NCBI RefSeq assembly: GCF_031626495.1
Contig: NZ_JAMQOJ010000008.1
Span: 290,282 to 354,281 of the forward strand
From: Natrinema sp031626495
Lineage (GTDB): Archaea; Halobacteriota; Halobacteria; Halobacteriales; Natrialbaceae
Direction: 5' to 3'
Length of the DNA stretch: 64,000 nt
Made by a program: the position numbers and the translations under genes. Shown here one piece after another: positions 8,066 through 15,885 of this stretch. Positions within the stretch are counted from its first letter, which is position 1. Each line of letters starts with the position of its first letter. The notes under the pieces are model-generated. The model saw only the letters and a list, made by a program, of their open reading frames with translations, was not told where the DNA came from and searched no databases.

Positions 8066-8299
8066 ATGATGTTGTCACCACCAGAACGCCAAGCCGATAG
8101 CACATATATTCAGGTTCTGGAACGGATAGCCGAAAAGGAAGGAGAAGATTCGCTTGAGTTACCACCACTCCGCAATACAATTGATCCAGAAGCACTAGAC
8201 AATCTCTTCCAGTCCTCACTAGACGACGGAGAAGTCGTATTCAGTTATCACGGGTATCAGGTCACCGTTACTGCAGACGGCCAAATCACTATCGAGTAA
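8066..8299 (+). CDS. Stand-alone HalOD1 output domain protein
   Basis: 77 residues, starting at the first of two adjacent ATG codons. The domain signature LELPPLRNTIDPEALDNLFQSS and FSYHGYQVTVTADGQITI are clear. It is about one third identical by eye to the 6381 protein, so the two are related but diverged copies. Likely role: protein-protein output in signalling. Confidence 0.8.
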   Translation: MMLSPPERQADSTYIQVLERIAEKEGEDSLELPPLRNTIDPEALDNLFQSSLDDGEVVFSYHGYQVTVTADGQITIE

Positions 8300-8370
8300 C
8301 AACCATCGCTGGGGTATCACATCACCAGATTAACTCGATCCAAGGGTATTGGGAGTCGGACTGTTAGCAT

Positions 8371-8511
8371 ATGACAGAGTTGAGTGAATATATTCAGTGT
8401 GCGGCATGCGGATTCGTTCTTCGGTCTGTTAGTGTCACTGATCCGATCCCGAGCAATTGGGATTCCTGTCCTGATTGTGGCGGTGCTGACTTCAGTTTCA
8501 TTGATGACTAA
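8371..8511 (+). CDS. 46-residue zinc-ribbon protein
   Basis: The short frame starts MTELSEYIQCAACGF and ends CPDCGGADFSFIDD. CAAC and CPDC knuckles 23 residues apart make a complete zinc ribbon. It follows the HalOD1 gene by 71 bases on the same strand. Tiny proteins of this type are common in haloarchaea and contribute to motility, biofilm or regulation in some cases; nothing specific can be said here. Confidence 0.6.
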   Translation: MTELSEYIQCAACGFVLRSVSVTDPIPSNWDSCPDCGGADFSFIDD

Positions 8512-9182
8512 CCGGTTGGGCAGTGAAGGAGAGCAACACGCCTAACTCACTTACGTACTGATCGACGTTGATGCAGTGGTTGTCCTAGAATTCGATGAAA
8601 GGCGGACAGGAGATCGTGAACCAGCGGTAAGTACAGGGAAAGGAAGTATCGTGACGACTGCCTTTCCTTCACCTCAGACTCGACTGACTTTGGTGTTCAA
8701 TATCCAGCTGTAATGAGTGGCCGATTCTGGCAAATTGAGGGCAGGGATTAGAACAATGTGCCCCCTTATCCGACTGGGGACCCTGACTATAGAGGCGGCT
8801 ACCGGATCTTTGGCCCAACCACAATCCGGTAGTCCGCATCCTTTCAGTATCCCTCCCACGATCAGTCCCGATACCGCATGATCGGACGAATTGGGATATT
8901 CCGTACGTGTTTGCTGACCGAGCCGCCCCCTTATACGGCTGGATTCCGTGGATGAATCTGTGGGAGTGTAAGCCGGGGTTGGGACGGTGATACAGCTCCC
9001 ACACTGAGTTCGGAATAACATTTCGTTCAGTACCACTTGATGAGTGATCGACCCCACCGTCGGCACGAACTTCTCGATCGGCGAGTGCCCGACGAACGTC
9101 TGGATCGGTCGCTTGATGGGCCGGATGGGCGATGGGCGTCCGGCTCTCGACATCGTAAAGCCGACTCGCCCGGACGAACGCG
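8512..9182. other. Gene-poor stretch
   Basis: About 670 bases. Two overlapping minus-strand frames (8674-9153 and 8669-9214) are open but lack acidic bias and recognisable domains, so I do not call them. This may be decayed element DNA. Confidence 0.4.
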
Positions 9183-9449
9183 CTACGCATCGGCTTCACC
9201 CCCGTGGCGGCCAAGCGACGTTTCTGGATCGGGGATCGCCACGTCGACGCCAGCAGCGGAGCCGCGGCTCAGTCGCGCGTAGGTATCGCAGTCACCACAG
9301 CGGTGGGCTTGATCGTCGTCGTCGCCGAAGACGCGACGGAACCGGTCGGTGACGTGAGCTCCGCAGTGGCAACAGGTCGAGTTGTCGACCGACGGCCACG
9401 GGGCGACCGTCACGCCGACCACCCCCTGTTTAGAACGTATCGAGAACAA
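9183..9449 (-). CDS. DUF7563-like small zinc-finger protein
   Basis: The core CCHCGAHVTDRFRRVFGDD...HRCGDCDTYARLSRGSAAG matches a haloarchaeal family of short proteins with paired cysteine knuckles, often found beside integrases and in proviruses. The start is uncertain: ATG at 9449 gives 88 residues, with in-frame GTG options a few codons later. A minus-strand TATA-like ttgaaataaa lies about 25 bases upstream at 9470-9479, right at the att repeat, supporting the ATG and a leaderless transcript. Confidence 0.7.
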   Translation of the reverse strand: MFSIRSKQGVVGVTVAPWPSVDNSTCCHCGAHVTDRFRRVFGDDDDQAHRCGDCDTYARLSRGSAAGVDVAIPDPETSLGRHGGEADA

Positions 9450-9478
9450 TAGAGAAGCCGCTCAGCGGTTTTATTTCA

Positions 9479-9498
9479 AATGGGGTCGGAGGGATTTG
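9479..9498. repeat. Left att site: displaced tRNA-Trp 3' end
   Basis: AATGGGGTCGGAGGGATTTG here is identical to 14743-14762, which is the end of the tRNA-Trp gene (minus strand T-arm and acceptor). It is a direct repeat with the integrase immediately inside. A second patch of similarity to the tRNA intron end lies at about 9559-9585. Confidence 0.8.
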
Positions 9499-9585
9499 CC
9501 CCCGCCGCTCCAGGCCGCTCCACCGACACAGGGAGCGCCCTTGCGCGGAGGCCACCTCGATATGCCGGTGCGCCAAGAGGAACTA

Positions 9586-10611
9586 ATGACTTCATCAAGC
9601 CCACGGATCACACCGGCAGACGCACTGGAAGACTTCAACGCAGAACGCAAACCCGAGGTCAGCGCCTCAACGTTCCGTAACTACCAGTATCCACTGAGAC
9701 AATTCATCTCGTTCTGCAACGACAACGAGATAGAATACATCAACGACATAACCGCCTACGACCTCAAGAAGTTCAAAATTCAGCGGCAAAACTCCGGTAT
9801 CAAGAAGAAGACGCTACAGAACAATCTCTCCTCGCTTCGCGTGTTCATCCGGTGGTGCGAAAACGCCGGGCTGGTCGAAACCCACATGCACGAGAAGATC
9901 GAGGACCCAGACCTCACACGAGAAGACGAAGTAAGCGACGTTAGCCTCCCCCGCGACCGCACCAAAGAAATACTCGGGTACCTGCGGAAGTACGAATATG
10001 CGACGCTCCGGCACACCCTGTTCGCGTTCATCTGGCACACGGGGACACGCATGGGAACCGTCCGAGCGATCGACCTAACGGACTACCACCCACGGCACCA
10101 GTACATCGAGATCCACCACCGGCCAGAGACAGAAACACCTCTCAAAAACAAGAAGGACGGCGAGCGCCAGATCACTTTGCTCGACGGAATGTGCGATCTT
10201 CTCGACGACTACATTGACGCACAGCGCCACGACACGACCGACGAATACGGGCGGGAGCCGCTGTTCACCACCCGACAAGGGCGGATCAGCACGACAACGA
10301 TTCGGAAGAACATGTACGGGGTCACCCGACCGTGCTATATCGGGAAGGAGTGCCCGCACGGTCGCGAAGAGACTGAGTGCGACGCCTACCGCTATCCCAA
10401 AGCCGGGGGTTGCCCGTCCTCAGTTAGCCCACACCCAATGCGGCGCTCTGCAATCACCGAGCACCTGAACACGGGTATGCGGAAAGAACATGTCTCCGAG
10501 CGAGCGAACGTCTCTGTCGATATACTCGATCGTCACTACGACGTTCGGACGGACGCTGAGAAGCGCATGAATAGGCTCGACGATGTTCAAAATCTCGACG
10601 ATGAGGTCTAA
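9586..10611 (+). CDS. Tyrosine recombinase / integrase
   Basis: 341 residues from the ATG at 9586 (another ATG at 9562 would add 8). Residues 10-100 are the core-binding SAM-like domain and 125-330 the catalytic domain. Visible catalytic residues are R155 (HTGTRMGT), H283 and R286 (HPMRR), and the nucleophile Y318 (DRHYDV), with candidate lysines K188-K190. A cysteine-rich insert at 250-276 (CYIGKECPHG...C...C) may bind zinc, as in other haloarchaeal integrases. It sits at the att site, as expected for the enzyme that integrated this element. Confidence 0.93.
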   Translation: MTSSSPRITPADALEDFNAERKPEVSASTFRNYQYPLRQFISFCNDNEIEYINDITAYDLKKFKIQRQNSGIKKKTLQNNLSSLRVFIRWCENAGLVETHMHEKIEDPDLTREDEVSDVSLPRDRTKEILGYLRKYEYATLRHTLFAFIWHTGTRMGTVRAIDLTDYHPRHQYIEIHHRPETETPLKNKKDGERQITLLDGMCDLLDDYIDAQRHDTTDEYGREPLFTTRQGRISTTTIRKNMYGVTRPCYIGKECPHGREETECDAYRYPKAGGCPSSVSPHPMRRSAITEHLNTGMRKEHVSERANVSVDILDRHYDVRTDAEKRMNRLDDVQNLDDEV

Positions 10612-10761
10612 AACGGTCCTCAGGTAACAGCAAGAGGACGGACACCGAATTACTTCTATTATTTCTGAGGTCCACTTGGATTAGCCGTTCGGCGCAACTC
10701 AGGTCGAGTAATAACGAGAAGCCCCCGACCCCGATCTCCCCATCCACACCCGATCTCACAC

Positions 10762-11031
10762 ATGACCAGTGATCAGCTTAGACAACCAGTCGTCGTACAG
10801 CCAGAGGAGCCACGGTGCTTCTCGTGGACAGCCTTTTGTGAGTACTACGGCGTTCCGCCCATTGACTACCAGAACACGGCTGACGGCTCACGTAGAGCCT
10901 CAGAACCAGACACGGACTCAGGGAATATACCGGAAGGCGAGCACCACATACCTGCGACAACCGACCGCCCACGAACTACGGACGTAGATCAGGCCGCAGA
11001 GTCCCTAAGCCTCTATCAAGGAATAGATTAG
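10762..11031 (+). CDS. Small hypothetical protein of the element
   Basis: 89 residues, acidic, low complexity in the second half. The N-terminal part CFSWTAFCEYYGVPPIDY is the only aromatic, possibly folded segment. It ends just before the repeat block. No family recognised; it may be tied to replication or copy control because of its position. Confidence 0.5.
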   Translation: MTSDQLRQPVVVQPEEPRCFSWTAFCEYYGVPPIDYQNTADGSRRASEPDTDSGNIPEGEHHIPATTDRPRTTDVDQAAESLSLYQGID

Positions 11032-11032
11032 C

Positions 11033-11520
11033 AAACCGTGTTAGTCAAGTAGAAACAATTATATAGAGGTTGGCTTTCTCAAATTCGGCAGGGAGAGGCC
11101 CTGAAAACCTTGTTTACGACACGGTATATATACCGTTGTCTATACTATTAAGTGAGGGAGGTTGAACCGGCTGGCCGCTCGAGGCTTGAGACCAGACAAC
11201 CGTGTTACTGGCAGGGATACGCTTATATAGAAGGTAGATTCCCCGAATTTGGCGGATTGGAGCCCTGAGGAGCTTGTTTACGATAGGGTACATATACCGT
11301 TGTGTATTACTGTTAAGTGAGGGAGGTCAAATCGGTCGGCACTCAGGCTCAAACATCTATGTCAAGGAAAAGAGACGATTCTGATAGTACTCTCCCCCTG
11401 ATTTCGTAGAGGGCCGGTAGAACCATTGACTACTCCCTAAACGGGAGACAAATGGATAGATGTATATACTTCCGAGTATAACATATTAGTGAGAGAGTCG
11501 AGCGACTGGCTTCTCAAGAG
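11033..11520. repeat. Three imperfect direct repeats of about 165 bases
   Basis: Units begin near 11033 and 11197, with a more degenerate third ending by 11520. The shared order is ccgtgtta, a tatatag box, a gtttacga phrase, a tatata-centred palindrome, then aagtgagggaggt. The phrase agtgagggag recurs at 11151 and 11316, with agtgagagag at 11488 (spacing 165 and 172). No protein frame spans the units. Iteron-like origin, partition site or tandem regulatory RNA are all possible. Confidence 0.65.
11121..11136. promoter_or_regulatory. Perfect 16-base palindrome in repeat unit 1
   Basis: acggtatatataccgt equals its own reverse complement. Unit 2 has the near copy agggtacatataccgt at 11285-11300. 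A dimeric DNA-binding protein site or an A/T-rich unwinding element would look like this. Confidence 0.55.
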
Positions 11521-12395
11521 TGTTCGCCCACGGCACTCAGCCCTCACGGGATCACCCGGCGGAACGTCGGGAGTGGGATACGCAAAACTCCACGATTGAG
11601 GTCAAGGCGGGTATCCATCGGGTACTCGTCTCGGTCCCTGTGTCGGATGGTGAGGGGCCATGTGCGAGCAGGTCGGACTGGGGAACACAACCCGGCGAGA
11701 CTGATGACCGCATATGGCGACTAACACCTCTTAGGTAGGTCCGAAGCAGGCCGGCTGAGGTGGAGAACGTTCCCAGCGCGGGAGCTGTCTAAGGATCGTT
11801 CTTCGGAATTGTAAATAACCGATGGTAACTCTACCAGAGTAACCAGTCAGACAACTCTACGTATTCTTACTTGCTGTGAATCCACCGGAAGGCGCGAGAT
11901 TAACGTCTTACCGAAAGTGCTCATGATCAAGTAGACTACTCTCTTGTAGAACAACCGCCTCCTGTAATACTTCCTCAGAGAAAATATTCTCAGGAGGGGT
12001 TGAGAATAAGGGTAGTATCTCGAGGCTTCTGGTATTTTCTCTGTGAAATAGGAACAGTGAACCGTTCTCTACTGGTTTCGAGTGCTTATACTGCCTGTTA
12101 CACTATTTGATAGCCATTGAGGGGGTGACAGTTGTGACATTGGACCGTTCACTCTCTTCAGGGTACCGTAGGTTCGTCTCAGAAATTTTCTGATTTGAGA
12201 ACCTAATAAGGGATCTGTCAAATATAGTGTGTAACCGTAGATCACACTACGGAACAGGAATCCCCCTTACGGGGGTAATATCTCTCCATTTCCCGGATTC
12301 GTGACCCGGAGGCTCACTTGGAAGGTATTGGCTGAAAGACTTCCCCCGACCCAACAGGGTGTAACCGCGAGTCAGAACGCGGCGGGGGCATTTCC
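11521..12395. other. Long non-coding stretch of the element
   Basis: About 875 bases with no convincing gene; the 72-residue frame at 11520-11738 lacks haloarchaeal composition. It contains an imperfect inverted repeat around 11973-11995 (cctcagagaa ... ttctcaggagg) and the hairpin at 12235-12252. With the repeats just upstream, it may be the non-coding half of a replication or regulatory region. Confidence 0.45.
12235..12252. other. Hairpin with possible alternative pairing
   Basis: Stem ccgtag / ctacgg with loop atcaca. An overlapping alternative, agtgt (12226-12230) with acact (12244-12248), would exclude it. It lies 140 bases before the 12396 gene. Confidence 0.35.
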
Positions 12396-12746
12396 ATGAG
12401 TGGAAAGAACAACCCATACAGCAAAGACGGCGAATCGGTGCGCGACTTCCTCGACGACTTCGAAAGGCGAACTTTTGACCGGTTCGAACAGCGCCGCCAG
12501 GATCGCCGTGAAGAGCGTGTAGCACAAGCGACGGCAGAGTTCCAAGAAACTACTGAAAGCGCACAGGGCTCCCCTCATGGCGTTGACGCGGCGTCGTGGG
12601 AAGAAGCCGCTGATGGGGCACGGGACGATGTAGAAGCGTGGTTTAAAGAAAAACAGGAGTGGCGGCGACAGTTTCGAGAAGCTTACGCTGAAACGCTTGT
12701 GATGGATGAGGCGGAAGATGGCGGCGGCGGGGGTTCCCGTCTGTAA
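12396..12746 (+). CDS. Acidic helical hypothetical protein
   Basis: 116 residues, almost entirely charged and predicted helical (VRDFLDDFERRTFDRFEQRRQDRREERVAQATAEFQE; DVEAWFKEKQEWRRQFREAYAET), ending in a glycine run. The composition is typical of a soluble haloarchaeal protein, possibly DNA- or protein-binding through a coiled coil. No family recognised. Confidence 0.6.
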   Translation: MSGKNNPYSKDGESVRDFLDDFERRTFDRFEQRRQDRREERVAQATAEFQETTESAQGSPHGVDAASWEEAADGARDDVEAWFKEKQEWRRQFREAYAETLVMDEAEDGGGGGSRL

Positions 12747-12959
12747 TCTGGGAAAATAGACACCGACCGCGCAGAAAATTGACTCAGGTTAGAATAACTC
12801 CGGCGTATGGAGACCAGTGTTAGAACGTACTGATTGAACCGACGAGTCTTGTGCTGGGTACGGCGATCGGGCTGGGGCTTCCCGAGGTTGCCGGAAGATG
12901 GTTGCCTCGAGCGTCGCGATCAAGGAGAAGTGCCAGGAGACGGTGGAGAAGGCCGAGTA

Positions 12960-13088
12960 ATGGTTCTTCCTGTGGTTCCAACGGAAGAGTTCGCGAACGA
13001 TTACCTCGCTTTCGCAAGCGTAGTGGGTATCTTTGCCGTTCTCATGTATGGGTCCGGCAGTCGGTTCGGCCCACTCAAAACGACATGA
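12960..13088 (+). CDS. Possible 42-residue single-helix membrane protein
   Basis: The frame MVLPVVPTEEFANDYLAF... has one hydrophobic helix (about 14-31). Its ATG overlaps the stop (TAATG) of a preceding short frame ending KEKCQETVEKAE. This could be a translationally coupled micro-gene pair, but length and evidence are weak. The rest of 12747-13127 holds nothing else that I can support. Confidence 0.3.
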   Translation: MVLPVVPTEEFANDYLAFASVVGIFAVLMYGSGSRFGPLKTT

Positions 13089-13127
13089 TTGGTGTCCTTC
13101 GGCCTGAGAATATCGCTCAGGGTAGTG

Positions 13128-13844
13128 TTATGTGTCCTTGAGGCCGCTGACAAGTTCACCATCACGATTCCATTTGCATGATTCACTCTCGGCCACGGCT
13201 TGCCTTAGGCGAATTCTATCTGAGGTAATAACGATATCCGCTTGGAAACTCCAACTATTCACTCCCCACGTTAATTCTGTAGCCTTGAGCTTCTTTTCAT
13301 TGGGCACGTTGACTTCGGCACGATAGCTCCCGTACTTATACTCTGCCTCCTCATCGAGATCCACATCTCCACCCACGCCAATATCTACTGTCTTCTCAAC
13401 AAGCAGATCACCCTCATGTTCAATACGAACATTAGCTGTCAAATTTCTCTCAGTGGCATTTTCAACTTGTACGGCACTCGTTTTGGGTAACATTTCCTCA
13501 GCACGCAGACGTGTGACCTCTCCGCCAGGTTCGACACTCAGTTCATAATACACACGCTCACCGTCCTTACGGCGTGAAATATATGATCCGTTGATATCGA
13601 CTACTTCGGGGAGAAGAAGTTCTCCCGCAGTCTCGTAGTGATCGTCCTCAATAGCAGTTCTCGCTTCATCTTTAGCGGTGTCCGGTAACGAATTCACATC
13701 AATGATATACTTACCACATCGCTCATACTCCCTCTGATCGGCTCCTCCGTTATTTGTACTGGTCCCTCTGTTTAGCCCAGTTATACATCCAGCAGTTGTG
13801 ACTGTCCCCATAGAGAGTACAGTGAGAAGTGTTCGTCGTTTCAT
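13128..13844 (-). CDS. Exported lipoprotein
   Basis: 238 residues. The signal MKRRTLLTVLSMG (twin arginine, hydrophobic core) is followed by lipobox TTAGC with the lipid cysteine at 19, then a threonine/asparagine-rich linker and a beta-rich extracellular domain. Haloarchaea send most lipoproteins through Tat. The domain is not recognised. Base composition is lower in GC than the core genes, consistent with element cargo. Confidence 0.75.
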   Translation of the reverse strand: MKRRTLLTVLSMGTVTTAGCITGLNRGTSTNNGGADQREYERCGKYIIDVNSLPDTAKDEARTAIEDDHYETAGELLLPEVVDINGSYISRRKDGERVYYELSVEPGGEVTRLRAEEMLPKTSAVQVENATERNLTANVRIEHEGDLLVEKTVDIGVGGDVDLDEEAEYKYGSYRAEVNVPNEKKLKATELTWGVNSWSFQADIVITSDRIRLRQAVAESESCKWNRDGELVSGLKDT

Positions 13845-13977
13845 TGGGAAGAGGTGAGGGGAGGAGGATAAGTGCCTTCTGGATACTCCCGCTTAGTACA
13901 GGCGATAGACGTAACACCCGGTATAACGATTTTCAAGTGGATAACACCTATTGCGTTAGAAGCATGATTTTGATCCA

Positions 13978-14490
13978 ATGGATTCAGACTGGGCGGTTAT
14001 CCCACTCGGGTTTCTCGCCTTCGTACTTCTTGTTGGACTTGGCATATTCATAGTATTTCATGTAGTACCAGATGGGCAGACAGGAGGTGTGCATATTGAT
14101 AGCTATCCATTTGGTCCCGAGAAACCGATCCCTTTGAATTCCTCGAATGTCGTGGACTACACTACAGAATACGAAGAGCGCTTGTTCTATAACGATCTCC
14201 TTGCGAGCCGTAACTACAGTTTCTATTCCGATGAAAGAGTGATAGCCAACTGTACCGCTATCTCAGTCTCGAACGTCAGTACAGATGAGTTCCGTGTCGG
14301 TTTAGCGTGTCGGGGTGGGATTCCCGTCGTCGAATCGCCGTGGTCTGAATCGGGGGAGTATACTTATTCCGAATCGGAGGAGTTCACGTACTCAGTCACC
14401 TACCATATAACGGAGAACACGACACAGCAGACCGGATTCCAGAACTACCCCTTTGAAACGGATAGGGAGTTCAATAACGAAAGACAGTAG
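13978..14490 (+). CDS. Membrane-anchored surface protein of the element
   Basis: 170 residues with one N-terminal membrane helix (about 5-30: WAVIPLGFLAFVLLVGLGIFIVF), then an extracellular domain containing two cysteines (C92, C112 approx.) and several NxS/T sequons. It is divergent from the lipoprotein gene with 130 bases between, so the two may form a surface module of the element. No family recognised. Confidence 0.65.
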   Translation: MDSDWAVIPLGFLAFVLLVGLGIFIVFHVVPDGQTGGVHIDSYPFGPEKPIPLNSSNVVDYTTEYEERLFYNDLLASRNYSFYSDERVIANCTAISVSNVSTDEFRVGLACRGGIPVVESPWSESGEYTYSESEEFTYSVTYHITENTTQQTGFQNYPFETDREFNNERQ

Positions 14491-14742
14491 ATTCACATGA
14501 GCGTATAGCAAGCGGCTGACCATGGAGAAGACACGTATCCCCCTACGCTTACCCGCCCCCGCTTCGTTCCAGTGTTTTGACTGACCTACCGGAATTTTTA
14601 TCACTTCCACTGCGGTACCGGCAGATAACCGGCATACGTGGTGGTCACCGTTCGGTGATTGACTGGGTTCCCGTATCGGTAATCTGATACGGTATATAAG
14701 GAATGGCCCGCCGTCTGCGGGTTTTGGAGCCCTCACGAAGTG

Positions 14743-14762
14743 AATGGGGTCGGAGGGATTTG
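14743..14762. repeat. Right att copy inside tRNA-Trp
   Basis: Direct repeat partner of 9479-9498, covering the tRNA discriminator base, acceptor 3' strand and part of the T-arm. Confidence 0.8.
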
Positions 14763-14919
14763 AACCCCCGATCTACTGATATCTCCGGTGCGCCTCGGAA
14801 CTCCAGAGGGTCATCACACGGACACTGATCAGGTGCCCGATCAGTATATCAGTCTGGAGTGTCGTCCCGGGCGCGTTGCCTCTGGAGTCAGCCGCCATGC
14901 CTGGCTTGGCCACGACCCC
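14745..14919 (-). tRNA. tRNA-Trp (CCA) with a 101-base intron
   Basis: Acceptor strands GGGGTCG (14919 downward) and CGACCCC pair perfectly, with discriminator A at 14745. The D-arm GCCA/TGGC, anticodon stem GCTGA/TCAGT and T-loop TTCAAAT are clear. Exon 1 is 14919-14882 (to base 37) and exon 2 is 14780-14745. CTCC of the anticodon loop pairs with GGAG at the intron end, leaving three-base bulges AGA and ATA, the bulge-helix-bulge cut by the archaeal splicing endonuclease. The 3' end is the att site of the element to its left. Confidence 0.95.
14781..14881 (-). ncRNA. tRNA-Trp intron with box C/D methylation guide
   Basis: Box C GTGATGA is at 14817-14811 on the minus strand. The following ctctggagt is complementary to the ACTCCAGAG across the anticodon and splice site, and CTGA boxes are present further up. 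In Haloferax volcanii the same intron is known to guide 2'-O-methylation of C34 and U39 of tRNA-Trp; the same role is inferred here. Confidence 0.75.
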
Positions 14920-14940
14920 TCGAGTCTCAGTTGGGCCATC

Positions 14941-14950
14941 CACCCTAAAG
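14941..14950 (-). promoter_or_regulatory. Box A of tRNA-Trp
   Basis: Minus-strand ctttagggtg lies about 25-30 bases upstream of the mature 5' end, the expected archaeal TATA position. Confidence 0.45.
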
Positions 14951-14976
14951 TGGTTTCGATTCGGTACAGAACCGCA

Positions 14977-15885
14977 CTACAGCCACGGGGCCCGACCCGC
15001 CGTCTCCGTGCCGTCGTCGTTCGGATACGCACTCGAATCGTCCTCGCTCTTTGCGACTGCCGGCTCGCTCGAGTCGGCCACGCCGCCGCCGTCGGTCACC
15101 GCCCCCATCTGGGCGGCCGCGTCGTTCGCGTCGGCGCTGGAACTTGAGTCCGTGCCGCCGCCGATCGGAAGGTCGATCGCGAACAGGGCGGCGACGACCA
15201 GCGCGGCCAGCGGTGCCTGTCCGAAGGCCATTCCGAGCAGGGACAGGGGGAGCAGACCCAGTGCGACCGCGCTGCCGAATCGGAATCGGTCGATGTCCAT
15301 GTACTCCCGGAGGTAGGGGCCGGTCAGCGCGACCGCCAGCGCGAAGGCGACCCCGACGGCCGCCGCCAGCGTCGCGTGGGCCACGAGGACGGGATCGGTC
15401 ATCACCCGGACCGTCAGGCCCGAAGGGTCGACGCTGGCGACCAGCCCGAGCCCGATGACGACGACCGGGTTAGGGAGGTAGTCGCCGATGGTCGCGCTGG
15501 CGGTTTTGGCCGCGATGGCGGCGATGACCAGCGCCGCGAAGCGCTCGAAGACGACGATGTCGAGGACGCTTTCGATCGTGGGCGCGAGTGCCGCCTCGAG
15601 CGCCGCGAGCAGGATCAGCGGGAGGCCGATGAGCATGACGACCGCCGCCTGCTCGCCGGGCGTGCCATCCATGTCCGCGAGGATGACGGCGACGGTGGCG
15701 CTCCCGCCGAAGATCAGCAGGCCGACCTGGATCGCGCCCAGGGGTTCGTTGAGCGCGCCCGCGAGGATCAGCGCGGGAAAGACGCCGTCGACTAACGGGA
15801 GCATCATCACCAGTGCGAGTAGCCTGGCGTCACCGCCGACGATGCGCTCCATGCGGAGCGCAACCGGGTGCTGTGACGTACTCAT
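14977..15885 (-). CDS. DUF5794-type multi-pass membrane protein
   Basis: 302 residues, about eight hydrophobic helices between 20 and 245, then an acidic Ser/Asp/Gly-rich cytosolic tail. Motifs such as LPLVDGVFPALILAGAL and YLPNPVVVIGLGLVASVDPSGL resemble a conserved haloarchaeal membrane family of unknown function. It is directly upstream of tRNA-Trp, so it is the first core gene on this side of the island. Confidence 0.7.
   Translation of the reverse strand: MSTSQHPVALRMERIVGGDARLLALVMMLPLVDGVFPALILAGALNEPLGAIQVGLLIFGGSATVAVILADMDGTPGEQAAVVMLIGLPLILLAALEAALAPTIESVLDIVVFERFAALVIAAIAAKTASATIGDYLPNPVVVIGLGLVASVDPSGLTVRVMTDPVLVAHATLAAAVGVAFALAVALTGPYLREYMDIDRFRFGSAVALGLLPLSLLGMAFGQAPLAALVVAALFAIDLPIGGGTDSSSSADANDAAAQMGAVTDGGGVADSSEPAVAKSEDDSSAYPNDDGTETAGRAPWL

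Larger units (their letters stand above)
4146..9478. mobile_element. Older integrated element remnant
   Basis: Block of small plasmid/provirus-like genes between the GDT1 stop and the tRNA-Trp-derived repeat at 9479. It opens with a truncated integrase preceded by two short overlapping genes. It then holds a nuclease-like gene, two HalOD1 proteins, an Lrp regulator and three tiny zinc-ribbon proteins. Parts of it (5900-9000) are visibly richer in A/T than the flanks. The left edge is sharp; no second att copy is seen there, so the outer end is probably eroded. Extent is inferred from gene content. Confidence 0.6.
9479..14744. mobile_element. Integrative element in the tRNA-Trp 3' end, about 5.3 kb
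   Basis: The element is bounded by a 20-base direct repeat of the tRNA-Trp 3' end (9479-9498 and 14743-14762). An intact integrase reads inward from the left repeat. Cargo is a few hypothetical genes plus a repeat-rich region that may be replication or copy-control DNA. The layout fits integration by an element that restores the tRNA gene and leaves the displaced 3' end at the far side. The stretch 14491-14742 holds no gene. Confidence 0.75.

Noticed and set aside
8669..9214. Two long overlapping minus-strand open frames
   Set aside because: Low acidic content, no domain, overlapping one another; likely chance or decayed sequence.
11033..11520. CRISPR array
   Set aside because: Units are about 165 bases, imperfect, without regular spacers and no cas genes are present.
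11520..11738. 72-residue plus-strand frame after the repeats
   Set aside because: Composition unlike haloarchaeal proteins and no promoter; starts inside the third repeat unit.
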